64,000 bases of DNA, taken from positions 4,872,394 to 4,936,393 of the forward strand of contig CP036432.1 in assembly GCA_007753675.1 (NCBI GenBank), given 5' to 3'. The notes beneath the pieces are model-generated. The model made no database searches, had not been told where the DNA came from, and was given only the letters and a program-made list of their open reading frames with translations. Shown here one piece after another: positions 57,163 through 64,000 of this stretch; the first letter of the stretch is position 1; every line of letters begins with the position of its first letter. The translations under genes and the position numbers were made by a program. This stretch comes from Stieleria magnilauensis. Its GTDB lineage: Bacteria; Planctomycetota; Planctomycetia; Pirellulales; Pirellulaceae.

Positions 57163-58048
57163 TTTAACAATCGTCATCCCGACGAAAAATGATGGGGAAA
57201 GACTCTCGGAATGCTTGCAGGCGATCGGCAGGGGATTCGCGTCCGAAATTGTCGTCGTTGATTCCTGCAGCCAAGATGCGACAGCGAGCATCGCCGCAGA
57301 GCATGGTGCCACGCTTGTGCAATTCCAGTGGGACGGCAAATTCCCCAAAAAACGAAACTGGTTCCTCCGCAATCATACGCCAAAGACTCGATGGGTACTA
57401 TTTTTGGATTCCGATGAGATTCTCTCGGATGATTTCAAACGGGAACTCGCCAACACGCTTCCGAAGTCCAAGGCATCAGGGTATTGGTTGAATTATTCGA
57501 TCTACTTTCTGGGGCAGGAACTGAAGCATGGGTATCCGTTGAAGAAACTGGCGCTGTTTCGTGTCGGGGCCGGTGAGTATGAGCGGATTGATGAATCGCG
57601 ATGGAGTCACCTGGACATGGAGATTCATGAGCACCCGATCATCGATGGTGAGGTGGGGAAGATCGAAAGCAAGATCGATCACCGCGACTTTCGCGATGTT
57701 TCCCACTACATCGCAAAACACAACGAGTACTCTTCGTGGGAAGCACGTCGGTTCTTGCAGATGAAGACGCGCGGCGAGACAACGATGCCGCTGACGCTGA
57801 AACAGAAAATCAAGTATCGGTTAATCGAGTCGCCGTTTGCGGGCATCGTCTACTTCTTCGGCGCGTACTTCATGATGGGCGGCTTCTTGGATGGGAAGCG
57901 TGGACTCGCGTTTGCGATCCTGAAAATGGGCTACTTCACGCAGGTGTACTGCAAGATTCAAGAGCTGCGTGCTGAGACGCTCGAAACTGCAAAGGCGGAG
58001 GCGCCACGGCCGTTGCTTACGGATGCTGCGGTGGCGCACAAGCCGTAG
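57149..58048 (+). CDS. GT2-family glycosyltransferase (WaaE/lipopolysaccharide core type)
   Basis: A 299-residue GT-A enzyme. It begins PDLTIVIPTKNDGERLSECL, has VVDSCSQDATASIA, the metal-binding FLDSDEILSDDF, and a C-terminal half with the WaaE-like FRDVSHYIAKHNEYSSWEA. A C-terminal hydrophobic stretch (FAGIVYFFGAYFMMGGFL) may anchor it. The GTG at 57149 follows an AGGAGG Shine-Dalgarno and overlaps the acetyltransferase gene by 14 bases. Confidence 0.88.
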   Translation: MPQPDLTIVIPTKNDGERLSECLQAIGRGFASEIVVVDSCSQDATASIAAEHGATLVQFQWDGKFPKKRNWFLRNHTPKTRWVLFLDSDEILSDDFKRELANTLPKSKASGYWLNYSIYFLGQELKHGYPLKKLALFRVGAGEYERIDESRWSHLDMEIHEHPIIDGEVGKIESKIDHRDFRDVSHYIAKHNEYSSWEARRFLQMKTRGETTMPLTLKQKIKYRLIESPFAGIVYFFGAYFMMGGFLDGKRGLAFAILKMGYFTQVYCKIQELRAETLETAKAEAPRPLLTDAAVAHKP

Positions 58049-58097
58049 GCTTGATCGACGGACAGACACAAAAGCACACCGAATGCCCGACAAGAGG

Positions 58098-58115
58098 TGG
58101 GGCAAAACGATGGGG
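58098..58115. repeat. Dispersed G-rich intergenic element, copy C
   Basis: TGGGGCAAAACGATGGGG identical to 28523-28540, in the 210-base gap between two glycosyltransferase genes. Further blocks follow to about 58140 (GGCAAGACAATGG, GGCAGAATGACG). Confidence 0.7.
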
Positions 58116-58258
58116 GCAAGACAATGGCAGGCAGAATGACGAGAGGGCAGCGCGATGCGGGTTGCCCTGATTCAATCGCCGACAAACGCTCGCCGTCCGG
58201 CCTTCATTTGTGTCCCTGATCGTCGTGTCGGTCTTCCAACAAGGTTGATCTCGTTTAA

Positions 58259-59677
58259 ATGAAAATATTGCTACACGGACTGAATTACGCTCCCGAGGAG
58301 ATTGGGATCGGGAAGTATTCGGGGGAGATGGTGCGGGAACTTGCCGGACAGGGGCATGAGGTGGTGGTTGTCACTACGCCTCCCTATTACCCGCAATGGA
58401 AGATCTTGGATGGATATCGCGGGAGTCTTTATTCGCGAGAAGTGACCGAATCGGTCGATGGCGGGGGACGTGTCGAAGTGATTCGCTGTCCGTTGTGGGT
58501 ACCTGGCAAGGTGTCGGGACTGAAACGGATCGTGCATCTTGCTTCGTTTGGGGTGTCGAGCATTCCGGTGGTGCTTTGGAAGGCATTGCGGTTCCGCCCT
58601 GATGTCGTCATGACGGTCGAACCGGCCGCGTTTTGTATGCCCACGACTTGGTTGGCCGCCCGGCTTTGTGGCGCTAAGGCTTGGCTGCATGTGCAGGACT
58701 TTGAGGTCGATGCGGCGTTTGAACTCGGGATTCTGAAACAGCCGTTGTTGAAGAAAGTCGTTTTGGCGGCCGAAGCGTTCCTGATGCGGCGTTTTGATCG
58801 TGTTTCGAGCATTTCGCCCAACATGCTGTTGAAACTCGTTCAGAAAGGTGTTGCCGAAGAACGCGTGGTGTCGTTTCCCAACTGGGTCGATTGCGAGGTG
58901 ATGAAGCCGATCGACGCGGGCGCCGACTTGCGAGCGAAATTTGGCACCCCGCCTGATCGCTGCGTGGCGTTGTACGCCGGAAATATCGGCGCAAAACAGG
59001 GATTGGAAATCGTTATCGAGGCTGCCCGCCGCTCCGCCGATCGTGACGACTTGCACTTCGTCATCTGCGGACGCGGTGCGGCTTATGAATCGTTGCTGGA
59101 GTTGGCCGACGGGTTGCCGAACGTTCAATTTCTGCCGCTTCAACCGATGGAACGTTTTAACGAACTGATGAATTGTGCCGACATTCATTTGCTACCGCAA
59201 CGCGCCGATGCGGCCGATTTGGTGATGCCGTCGAAGCTGACGGGCATGCTGGCGACGGGGCGTCCGATTGTCGCCTGCGCCTCGCCGGGGACGCAGATCG
59301 CCGACGTCGTCGAGGGGCACGGGATCGTGGTTCCGCCGGCCGATGACGTGGCGTTCGGGGATGCGGTCGTGCGATTGGCCGCCGACGCGCCGCTGCGGGA
59401 ATCGATGGGCGCTGCGGCGCGGCTATATGCGGTCAAGCATTTGGGGCGGCGATCGATTCTGGCGCAGTGGATTCGCGATTTGAAAGACGCCTGCGAGATC
59501 GACGAGGGACGTGTCTGCGTCGCCAGTGTCGGTCCACCCACCGCTGCGATCCCGAGCGACACCGCCTGCGTGGAAGCAATGCGGTTTGATGCGGCCGAAG
59601 CGGCTGGCACTCCGGCGATCAATGCGCACTCCCGAGACGGGTTGATCACGGACATTCATCCTACAACAGGACAATGA
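58259..59677 (+). CDS. WcaI-like GT4 glycosyltransferase
   Basis: A 472-residue enzyme of the WcaI/WbuB group. The N-terminus begins MKILLHGLNYAPEEIGIGKY, the family hallmark. The donor domain contains VALYAGNIGAKQGLEIVIEA and DIHLLPQRADAADLVMPSKL with the typical LV-MPSKL block. The last ~70 residues are a tail rich in Ala and Thr not typical of the family. It has the higher G+C character of the flanking genes. Confidence 0.9.
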   Translation: MKILLHGLNYAPEEIGIGKYSGEMVRELAGQGHEVVVVTTPPYYPQWKILDGYRGSLYSREVTESVDGGGRVEVIRCPLWVPGKVSGLKRIVHLASFGVSSIPVVLWKALRFRPDVVMTVEPAAFCMPTTWLAARLCGAKAWLHVQDFEVDAAFELGILKQPLLKKVVLAAEAFLMRRFDRVSSISPNMLLKLVQKGVAEERVVSFPNWVDCEVMKPIDAGADLRAKFGTPPDRCVALYAGNIGAKQGLEIVIEAARRSADRDDLHFVICGRGAAYESLLELADGLPNVQFLPLQPMERFNELMNCADIHLLPQRADAADLVMPSKLTGMLATGRPIVACASPGTQIADVVEGHGIVVPPADDVAFGDAVVRLAADAPLRESMGAAARLYAVKHLGRRSILAQWIRDLKDACEIDEGRVCVASVGPPTAAIPSDTACVEAMRFDAAEAAGTPAINAHSRDGLITDIHPTTGQ

Positions 59678-59680
59678 ACC

Positions 59681-60163
59681 GTGGACGTGACAGATCAGAT
59701 CGACGGCGGTGGAGACCGTGTGAACCGAGAACGCATTCAAGCTTGGCGTCTTCATTTGGTCAGCGGTTGGCTGGTGATGACACTGTCGATCGCCGCCTAC
59801 GCAATCTTGAAACCCGGCACGACGGCGGCGGACTTGGCGGTCTTGCCGAACCCGATCATTGCCTGGTTGGATGCAAATTTCAACTTTCGGACGTTTGTGA
59901 TGGCGCTCGGCGTGTGTCTGGTACCTGCGTTCCTGCTGGTGTCGGAAACGTCGGATCGGCGGCGACGATTGCTGCTTACCGTGGTGTTGACCGTGCTGGT
60001 CGGGTTGGAGTTCATGCAGTTGTGGATCCCGACACGCGGGTTTAGCTGGCCGGACGTGGGGTACACGTTTGCGGGTGTCGGTGCGGCGGAGTGTTTCACG
60101 TTGCTGGTCCGCCTGATCAGCTCGCCGTCGGCCCCCGCAGCGGACCAGGGCTGTTCGGTTTAG
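59681..60163 (+). CDS. VanZ-like membrane protein
   Basis: A 160-residue protein with about four helices: LVSGWLVMTLSIAAYAIL, FVMALGVCLVPAFLLVS, LLLTVVLTVLVGLEFMQLW and VGYTFAGVGAAECFTLL. The pattern EFMQLWIPTRGFSWPDVGYT is the VanZ hallmark. GTG start, three bases after the WcaI-like stop. VanZ-like proteins occur in many planctomycete and proteobacterial polysaccharide or exosortase loci; the function is unclear. Confidence 0.8.
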   Translation: MDVTDQIDGGGDRVNRERIQAWRLHLVSGWLVMTLSIAAYAILKPGTTAADLAVLPNPIIAWLDANFNFRTFVMALGVCLVPAFLLVSETSDRRRRLLLTVVLTVLVGLEFMQLWIPTRGFSWPDVGYTFAGVGAAECFTLLVRLISSPSAPAADQGCSV

Positions 60164-60197
60164 TGCTTTGTCATCTTGCCGTCGTCAGGGTTGACTG

Positions 60198-61124
60198 ATG
60201 AAACGTTTTATTGCTTCCGTCTGCTTGGTTTTGGTGGTGGTGCAATTGGGCTACCTGTCTGTGATTGGCTTAGACGGCGAACTGGACAATAGCAAACTTC
60301 CTGATTGGATGACGCCCGAAGCTGTCGCGGTCAGCGATACTACAACGGATGGGAAGGGATCCACGGTTGCCGCGCTCGATCGTAACGCCAGAACGCAAGA
60401 TCTGAGCGACTCGCTTGCGGGGCCGATGACGAGGAAACGAATCGAAGCACTGGGGCGGGCAACGGCAGTCCGGATTGTTGATGCGAACCAACAAATGATC
60501 GGCAGCGGAGTCGTCGTTGCGATGCGCGAGGGATCATTCGATGTTGTCACGGCTTATCATGTGATTGAAAAACCGGGCCGGTATGGAATCGAGTCGTTTC
60601 GGTCGTCATCGGCAGTGGGCACGACACTTCGTCATGCGCCCTCCGCCGTGACAATCCTTCGCTCCGATCCGGACATCGATTTAGCTTACCTGCGTGTAAC
60701 GGCACTGATCCGCCCGGCTGAATGTGTTGCGGTGGCTGCCGCGGAGCCGCGACTATTCGACAGCTCTGAACCATCCGATCGAGCGGAGCCATCCATCCTC
60801 AACGAGGCGTGGATCGTCGATTGCACGGGTTCGGGTGCGCCGGTCGTCTCAAGAGTCAGCGATGTAACGCGACGAACCGCACGGCGCAGTGAAGACGATG
60901 TTGGCGTGGCCTACTGGCGTCTTGGCCAAGAGTCATCTCCAGGAATGTCCGGCAGCGCGTTACTGGACAAACGTGGCCGTCTGATCGGGGTGGCCAGCGG
61001 CAACAGCGACGGCAGTGCTTACTACTGTGGAGTCGAAGCGTTGCGCGAGTTTGTCGAGCGTAATAGTGTTCAAGCTGACCTTCCGCCGGACGGGCGCGAC
61101 GATGCCCCTGATGCGGTTGATTGA
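60198..61124 (+). CDS. Trypsin-like serine protease, membrane-anchored
   Basis: A 308-residue exported protease. An N-terminal signal/anchor (FIASVCLVLVVVQLGYLSV) precedes a chymotrypsin-like fold. The triad is visible: His in VTAYHVIEK, Asp in PDIDLAYLRV and Ser in SPGMSGSALLD. No PDZ domain follows, unlike DegP. It is likely periplasmic. It lies 34 bases after the VanZ gene in the same direction. Confidence 0.82.
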   Translation: MKRFIASVCLVLVVVQLGYLSVIGLDGELDNSKLPDWMTPEAVAVSDTTTDGKGSTVAALDRNARTQDLSDSLAGPMTRKRIEALGRATAVRIVDANQQMIGSGVVVAMREGSFDVVTAYHVIEKPGRYGIESFRSSSAVGTTLRHAPSAVTILRSDPDIDLAYLRVTALIRPAECVAVAAAEPRLFDSSEPSDRAEPSILNEAWIVDCTGSGAPVVSRVSDVTRRTARRSEDDVGVAYWRLGQESSPGMSGSALLDKRGRLIGVASGNSDGSAYYCGVEALREFVERNSVQADLPPDGRDDAPDAVD

Positions 61125-61572
61125 CATCAGTGGTGTGTATCGCGACGTCTAATACCGCACGCACCAACCGTCCAAAAAATGCGTGTCCACCCATGTGGAC
61201 GGACGGCGTGTCGAGCGTTGCTCAAGCGCGTGAAGGAGACGCCGAACCGACCGCGCGACTGTCCACCAAGAGTCCATAAAAAACGCCAGTCTGTAGCGGT
61301 TGCTCATTGCCCATTGTTGGAAGCTACCGCGTAGCGACATTCCCTACTGCTCGTGAATTCAATCTTCATCTGCGTTGCCCTTGTTGGATCGAAGTAAGGA
61401 CCTTTAATGGGTCTGACCAACCAAGCGCCTTGGCGGGTTTGATGACGCGCGCTTCGGAGTTTACCTCGCGAGGCTGAGCGTGCGATGACGGGCTTTCCAT
61501 ATATTCACAAACACTCGACGCGGTCGAGCCAAACTTGCAGTGTTCTTTCCAGAGTAGATCAAAAGGTGCTTT
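61125..61572. other. Intergenic region with hairpin, no convincing gene
   Basis: About 450 bases between the protease and the PEP-CTERM gene. A nested hairpin is at 61168-61206. A 63-codon minus-strand frame (61149-61340) overlaps the hairpin and is rejected as a gene but might be a remnant. The promoter of the PEP-CTERM gene should lie here. Confidence 0.45.
61168..61206. terminator. Nested hairpin, possible terminator
   Basis: An outer stem CCGTCC (61168-61173) / GGACGG (61201-61206) encloses a perfect inner stem GTCCAC-CCAT-GTGGAC (61185-61200). It lies 44 bases after the protease stop. No T-run follows, so a rho-independent terminator is uncertain. Confidence 0.4.
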
Positions 61573-62328
61573 ATGAAATATTCATCAAAAAAGTTTCGTT
61601 TTCTGACGCTCGCGGCGGTGATCGTCGTGAGTTCGTGGGTGACGGCATCGGACGCGAAAGCGGGTGTTGTTTTTGACCAGATTGTGCCCCCCCCGGTGTT
61701 TCATGCTGGGAGCACTTTGGGGCTTTCGCAATTAGACACGAATGTCCTCCCCAGCGCTGACCCTTCCGATCTGCGGCAGGACTTCAACACGTTTTACGAC
61801 GACTTTTCCTTTTCGAGCGATTTGACTGTTACATCGTTCAGTTGGTTGGGTGGTTACGCGTTTAATAATATCGCTGGGGAAACGATTCATGCGGCGGACA
61901 AGTTTCAGATCAGCATTTTCGCCGACGACTCCAACAAGCCAGCATTGGCGCCCTTGTACACGTTTGACGTGGGGACGGCATCCGAGACCCCGCTTCTGCC
62001 GGGTTACTATGCCTACTCGGCCGATGTCACGCCTTTCTTAGCGATGGGCGGAGAGACTTACTGGTTTTCAGTGGCTGCCGCACTGCCCTACGAGGATACC
62101 GGCGCGGGCGGCGGAAATTTGTGGGGCATCGCCTTTTCAGATTCTCCGACTGGTGATGGTCTCGCCATTGAACGACAAGCGGATTTGGTGGGCGATCCAT
62201 TCACGACAAATATTCACACCACCGACCTCTCGTTCAGCGTGTCGGCGGTTCCCGAGCCGAGCAGTCTGCTGGCATTTGCGGCGATCGGCCTGGTCACAGG
62301 ACTGCGTCGTCGTCGGCGGCGAATCTGA
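61573..62328 (+). CDS. PEP-CTERM sorting-domain protein
   Basis: A 251-residue exported protein. It has a signal peptide (KFRFLTLAAVIVVSSWVTASDAKA) and a beta-rich middle typical of secreted PEP-CTERM proteins. The C-terminal sorting signal is complete: VPEPSS, a hydrophobic helix (LLAFAAIGLVTG) and a basic end (LRRRRRR). Such proteins are cut by an exosortase/archaeosortase-type enzyme, which is not in the window. PEP-CTERM genes often lie beside polysaccharide loci, as here. Function unknown. Confidence 0.9.
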   Translation: MKYSSKKFRFLTLAAVIVVSSWVTASDAKAGVVFDQIVPPPVFHAGSTLGLSQLDTNVLPSADPSDLRQDFNTFYDDFSFSSDLTVTSFSWLGGYAFNNIAGETIHAADKFQISIFADDSNKPALAPLYTFDVGTASETPLLPGYYAYSADVTPFLAMGGETYWFSVAAALPYEDTGAGGGNLWGIAFSDSPTGDGLAIERQADLVGDPFTTNIHTTDLSFSVSAVPEPSSLLAFAAIGLVTGLRRRRRRI

Positions 62329-62434
62329 ACGGCGAAAGGTGGCCGACGGGAATAGGTTTTCTATGTCGTCTATCTTGCCAAAAAATGTCTGTAGCCCTAA
62401 AGTTAGATCGATTCATCATCCGAGGACTTCAAGT

Positions 62435-62662
62435 ATGAATAAGCTGAAAATTGGAACGTGCGTTGGACTCTGTGTTTTGCTGATCGGCAGCGCGGCTGCC
62501 GTTGCGATGGCACCGGTGCCGGCCACGGAAACGTTGGACCTGGCGGAGGCCGTCTCCCTGAGCGAAAATCCCAGCGACGTCGCCGAAGCGGAATTGCTGC
62601 AGGATTGGGAATTCACGGCACGCCGAACGCGATGCGGCATCTTCACGCCCGGCGGATTCTGA
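62435..62662 (+). CDS. Small exported hypothetical protein
   Basis: A 75-residue product from the ATG at 62435. It has a signal peptide (KLKIGTCVGLCVLLIGSAAAVAMA) and a short mature part with SLSENPSDVAEAELLQDWEF and a C-terminal ARRTRCGIFTPGGF. A longer upstream extension in the same frame overlaps the PEP-CTERM gene and is not used. No known family. Confidence 0.6.
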   Translation: MNKLKIGTCVGLCVLLIGSAAAVAMAPVPATETLDLAEAVSLSENPSDVAEAELLQDWEFTARRTRCGIFTPGGF

Positions 62663-63075
62663 TTCTTCCGGGAAGAGTCGCATTGATTTCTTAGCATTCT
62701 GGTTCGCGGGCGGCGAACCGTCTTGCATTGCGAATTCGAAGTCGAGTTCGCAAGTTTCAAATCAAATATCTCGGATTTGAAATTTGTCCTGGTAGCGGAG
62801 TGGCCGGGAGCGCGCTGGTGTCTAGGCTTTAGCCGATCGTTGGCTGTGGAACGTCGGGCCGAAATCGCCCGAATGGACTGTCCCGCTTAGGACGACCAAA
62901 AGCATCAGCATGCTCGTGTTCAGCTGGTGCGCGGCCATGCCTATCATCGCTTCTCTTGCTTTGACCTCGACCGCGAGCGGTGTGTGACACGAATTCGCGT
63001 AGGGGGATCGGTCTGCGACCTCGGAAGGGGCGGCTAAAGCCTGGACACCAACGATTGGGCGGAAAAGTCAATTCA
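62663..63075. other. Intergenic region with inverted-repeat element
   Basis: About 410 bases between the small exported gene and the O-antigen ligase gene. It holds a 235-bp element bounded by 20-bp inverted repeats and no supported gene. A minus-strand frame (62829-63071) covers the repeat and has basic low-complexity composition. Confidence 0.5.
62816..63050. mobile_element. MITE-like element with 20-bp inverted repeats
   Basis: TGGTGTCTAGGCTTTAGCCG at 62816-62835 pairs with the complement of 63031-63050, with one mismatch (T/C). The interior is 195 bases and has no transposase. A target duplication could not be recognised, so it might also be an intergenic repeat rather than a transposon. 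Confidence 0.5.
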
Positions 63076-64000
63076 TTGAACGCTTCGGATCGTATCGGCG
63101 CGTCGTCCCAAGCCGTCGTTGAGGCGTTGCTGCTGGGGATGGTGCTGTGTTCACCTTGGCCCTTCGGGTCTGCAGGGGCAAGTGCCGAATTCTTCTTGTT
63201 CTGTGAGCTCGCTTGCGCGTTGCTTGTGTTCTCCGTCTGGCTGATGTTCGGGGCGAGACCTGGATGGAGGGCCGGATGGTCGGGACGACTGATCTTGGTG
63301 GGGATGCTGGGCTTGGCGGCGGTCGCCGGACTGCACTTGATCCCGCTTCCCGATTGGGCCGTCGACCAACTCGCCCCAGGCGTCTCGACCTGGACAGCAG
63401 ACCATGGTTCGGCGGCCTCTCTTGCTGGTCAACGCAGCATCACGACGGATGCTGCATCACCTTGGTTCTCGGGCTCCAAGCTCGGGCTCAATGCGGGCGG
63501 AAGTTTCCAGTTTCTGATTCGATGCCTTGCCGCGGCTTGTCTGTTCGGCATGGTGTGCTGCTTTCATTCGCCCGAACGGAGTTTGCGGCGTTTGAGCATC
63601 GCGGCGGTCATGGTTGCCACGGCGCTGGCGATTTTTGGGATCGCCCAGCATTTCGGATCCCATGACGGGCTGGCCTACTGGACGTACGAGATCCCGGGTG
63701 GATTGGGGTTTGGCCCCTTCGTCAATCGCAACCATTTTCCATTCTTCATGAATCTGGGGTTGGGCCTGACTCTGGGGTTGTTGATGGAACGGTTGGAGAA
63801 GATGGGACGGCATTGGCATCGGTTGTTGCTCGCCGACGGCATCGCGACGTGGCTGTTGGTCGCGTTGGTCTTCATCATCGCCAGCTTGATCGTCTGCGTC
63901 TCGCGTGGCGGTGTGTTGTCGGCGGTCGTCGCGATCACCGTGGTGTTGTTGCTGCGGATGAGCGTCGGCGGAGTCAAACGCTGGCTGGTTTTGGGCGTTG
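63076..64000 (+). CDS. O-antigen ligase/polymerase family protein (3' end outside window)
   Basis: An open frame of 308 codons with no stop before the window ends. It has hydrophobic segments (AVVEALLLGMVLCSPWPF; LACALLVFSVWLMF; LILVGMLGLAAVAGLHLI; LSIAAVMVATALAIFG; TWLLVALVFIIASLIV) and the WaaL-type motif FGPFVNRNHFPFFMN followed by SRGGVLS. The TTG at 63076 is a tentative start; no ATG or GTG precedes the first helix convincingly. It is the second polymerase/ligase-like gene of the locus and may serve a different glycan. Confidence 0.85.
   Translation, partial: MNASDRIGASSQAVVEALLLGMVLCSPWPFGSAGASAEFFLFCELACALLVFSVWLMFGARPGWRAGWSGRLILVGMLGLAAVAGLHLIPLPDWAVDQLAPGVSTWTADHGSAASLAGQRSITTDAASPWFSGSKLGLNAGGSFQFLIRCLAAACLFGMVCCFHSPERSLRRLSIAAVMVATALAIFGIAQHFGSHDGLAYWTYEIPGGLGFGPFVNRNHFPFFMNLGLGLTLGLLMERLEKMGRHWHRLLLADGIATWLLVALVFIIASLIVCVSRGGVLSAVVAITVVLLLRMSVGGVKRWLVLGV

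Noticed and set aside
61149..61340. 63-residue minus-strand frame after the protease gene
   Set aside because: It spans a hairpin and has no family; possibly an element remnant but not a supported gene.
62829..63071. 80-residue minus-strand frame in the inverted-repeat element
   Set aside because: It includes the terminal repeat and has low-complexity basic sequence, so it is unlikely to be translated.

Overview
The window looks like a chromosome segment of a planctomycete, most likely a Pirellulaceae (Rhodopirellula-like) bacterium. Supporting signs are a moderately high G+C content, a PEP-CTERM protein, DUF58/transglutaminase and BatA/VWA gene pairs typical of the phylum, a Ser/Thr kinase fused to a tubulin-like domain, an ABC permease fused to a CPBP protease, few Shine-Dalgarno sequences, and recurrent short G-rich intergenic elements. 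This assignment rests on gene content only. No rRNA or tRNA gene and no CRISPR array was seen.

Layout, left part (1-36 kb). A DUF58 gene (5' cut by the window edge) overlaps a TgpA-like transglutaminase gene. Then come a receiver-HDOD response regulator, a small exported haem-motif protein, a GspF-like membrane protein, and a complete IS4-family insertion sequence with 12-bp terminal inverted repeats and a 10-bp target duplication. From 9 to 16 kb lies a signalling block: a histidine kinase, an operon of a MoxR-like AAA ATPase and a 1082-residue kinase/tubulin-like fusion, and a divergent FHA-EAL gene. An exported TPR-like protein and a Wza-like export protein follow, then sthA, an M28 glutaminyl-cyclase-like protein, and a BatA/VWA pair with translational overlap. 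A BRCT-MerR-TPR protein, a NatA/NatB-like ABC transporter (permease fused to a CPBP protease) and dnaX close this part. dnaX carries a run of ten A residues that looks like a gamma/tau slippage site.

Layout, right part (37-64 kb). After about 1.3 kb without a convincing gene, a long co-directional exopolysaccharide locus begins: tyrosine autokinase/Wzz, a WbaP-like initiating phosphosugar transferase, gmd, a flippase, a pyruvyl-transferase-like protein, about ten glycosyltransferases of the GT4, GT2 and GT8-like types, a Wzy-like polymerase, two LbH/WcaF-like acetyltransferases and a WcaI-like transferase. A VanZ-like protein, a trypsin-like protease, a PEP-CTERM protein, a small exported peptide and the 5' part of a second O-antigen ligase/polymerase gene finish the window. 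The middle of this locus (about 42.7-57 kb) looks lower in G+C than its flanks and uses more GTG/TTG starts and overlaps, as expected for an exchanged glycan cassette.

How the parts may work together (inference): the Wza-like protein, Wzc-like kinase, initiating transferase, flippase and polymerase form a Wzx/Wzy-type export system, and the c-di-GMP/kinase block could control surface or cell-envelope behaviour. The most novel-looking unit is the kinase-tubulin fusion with its AAA partner and the adjacent FHA-EAL protein, in a lineage whose best-studied members lack FtsZ.
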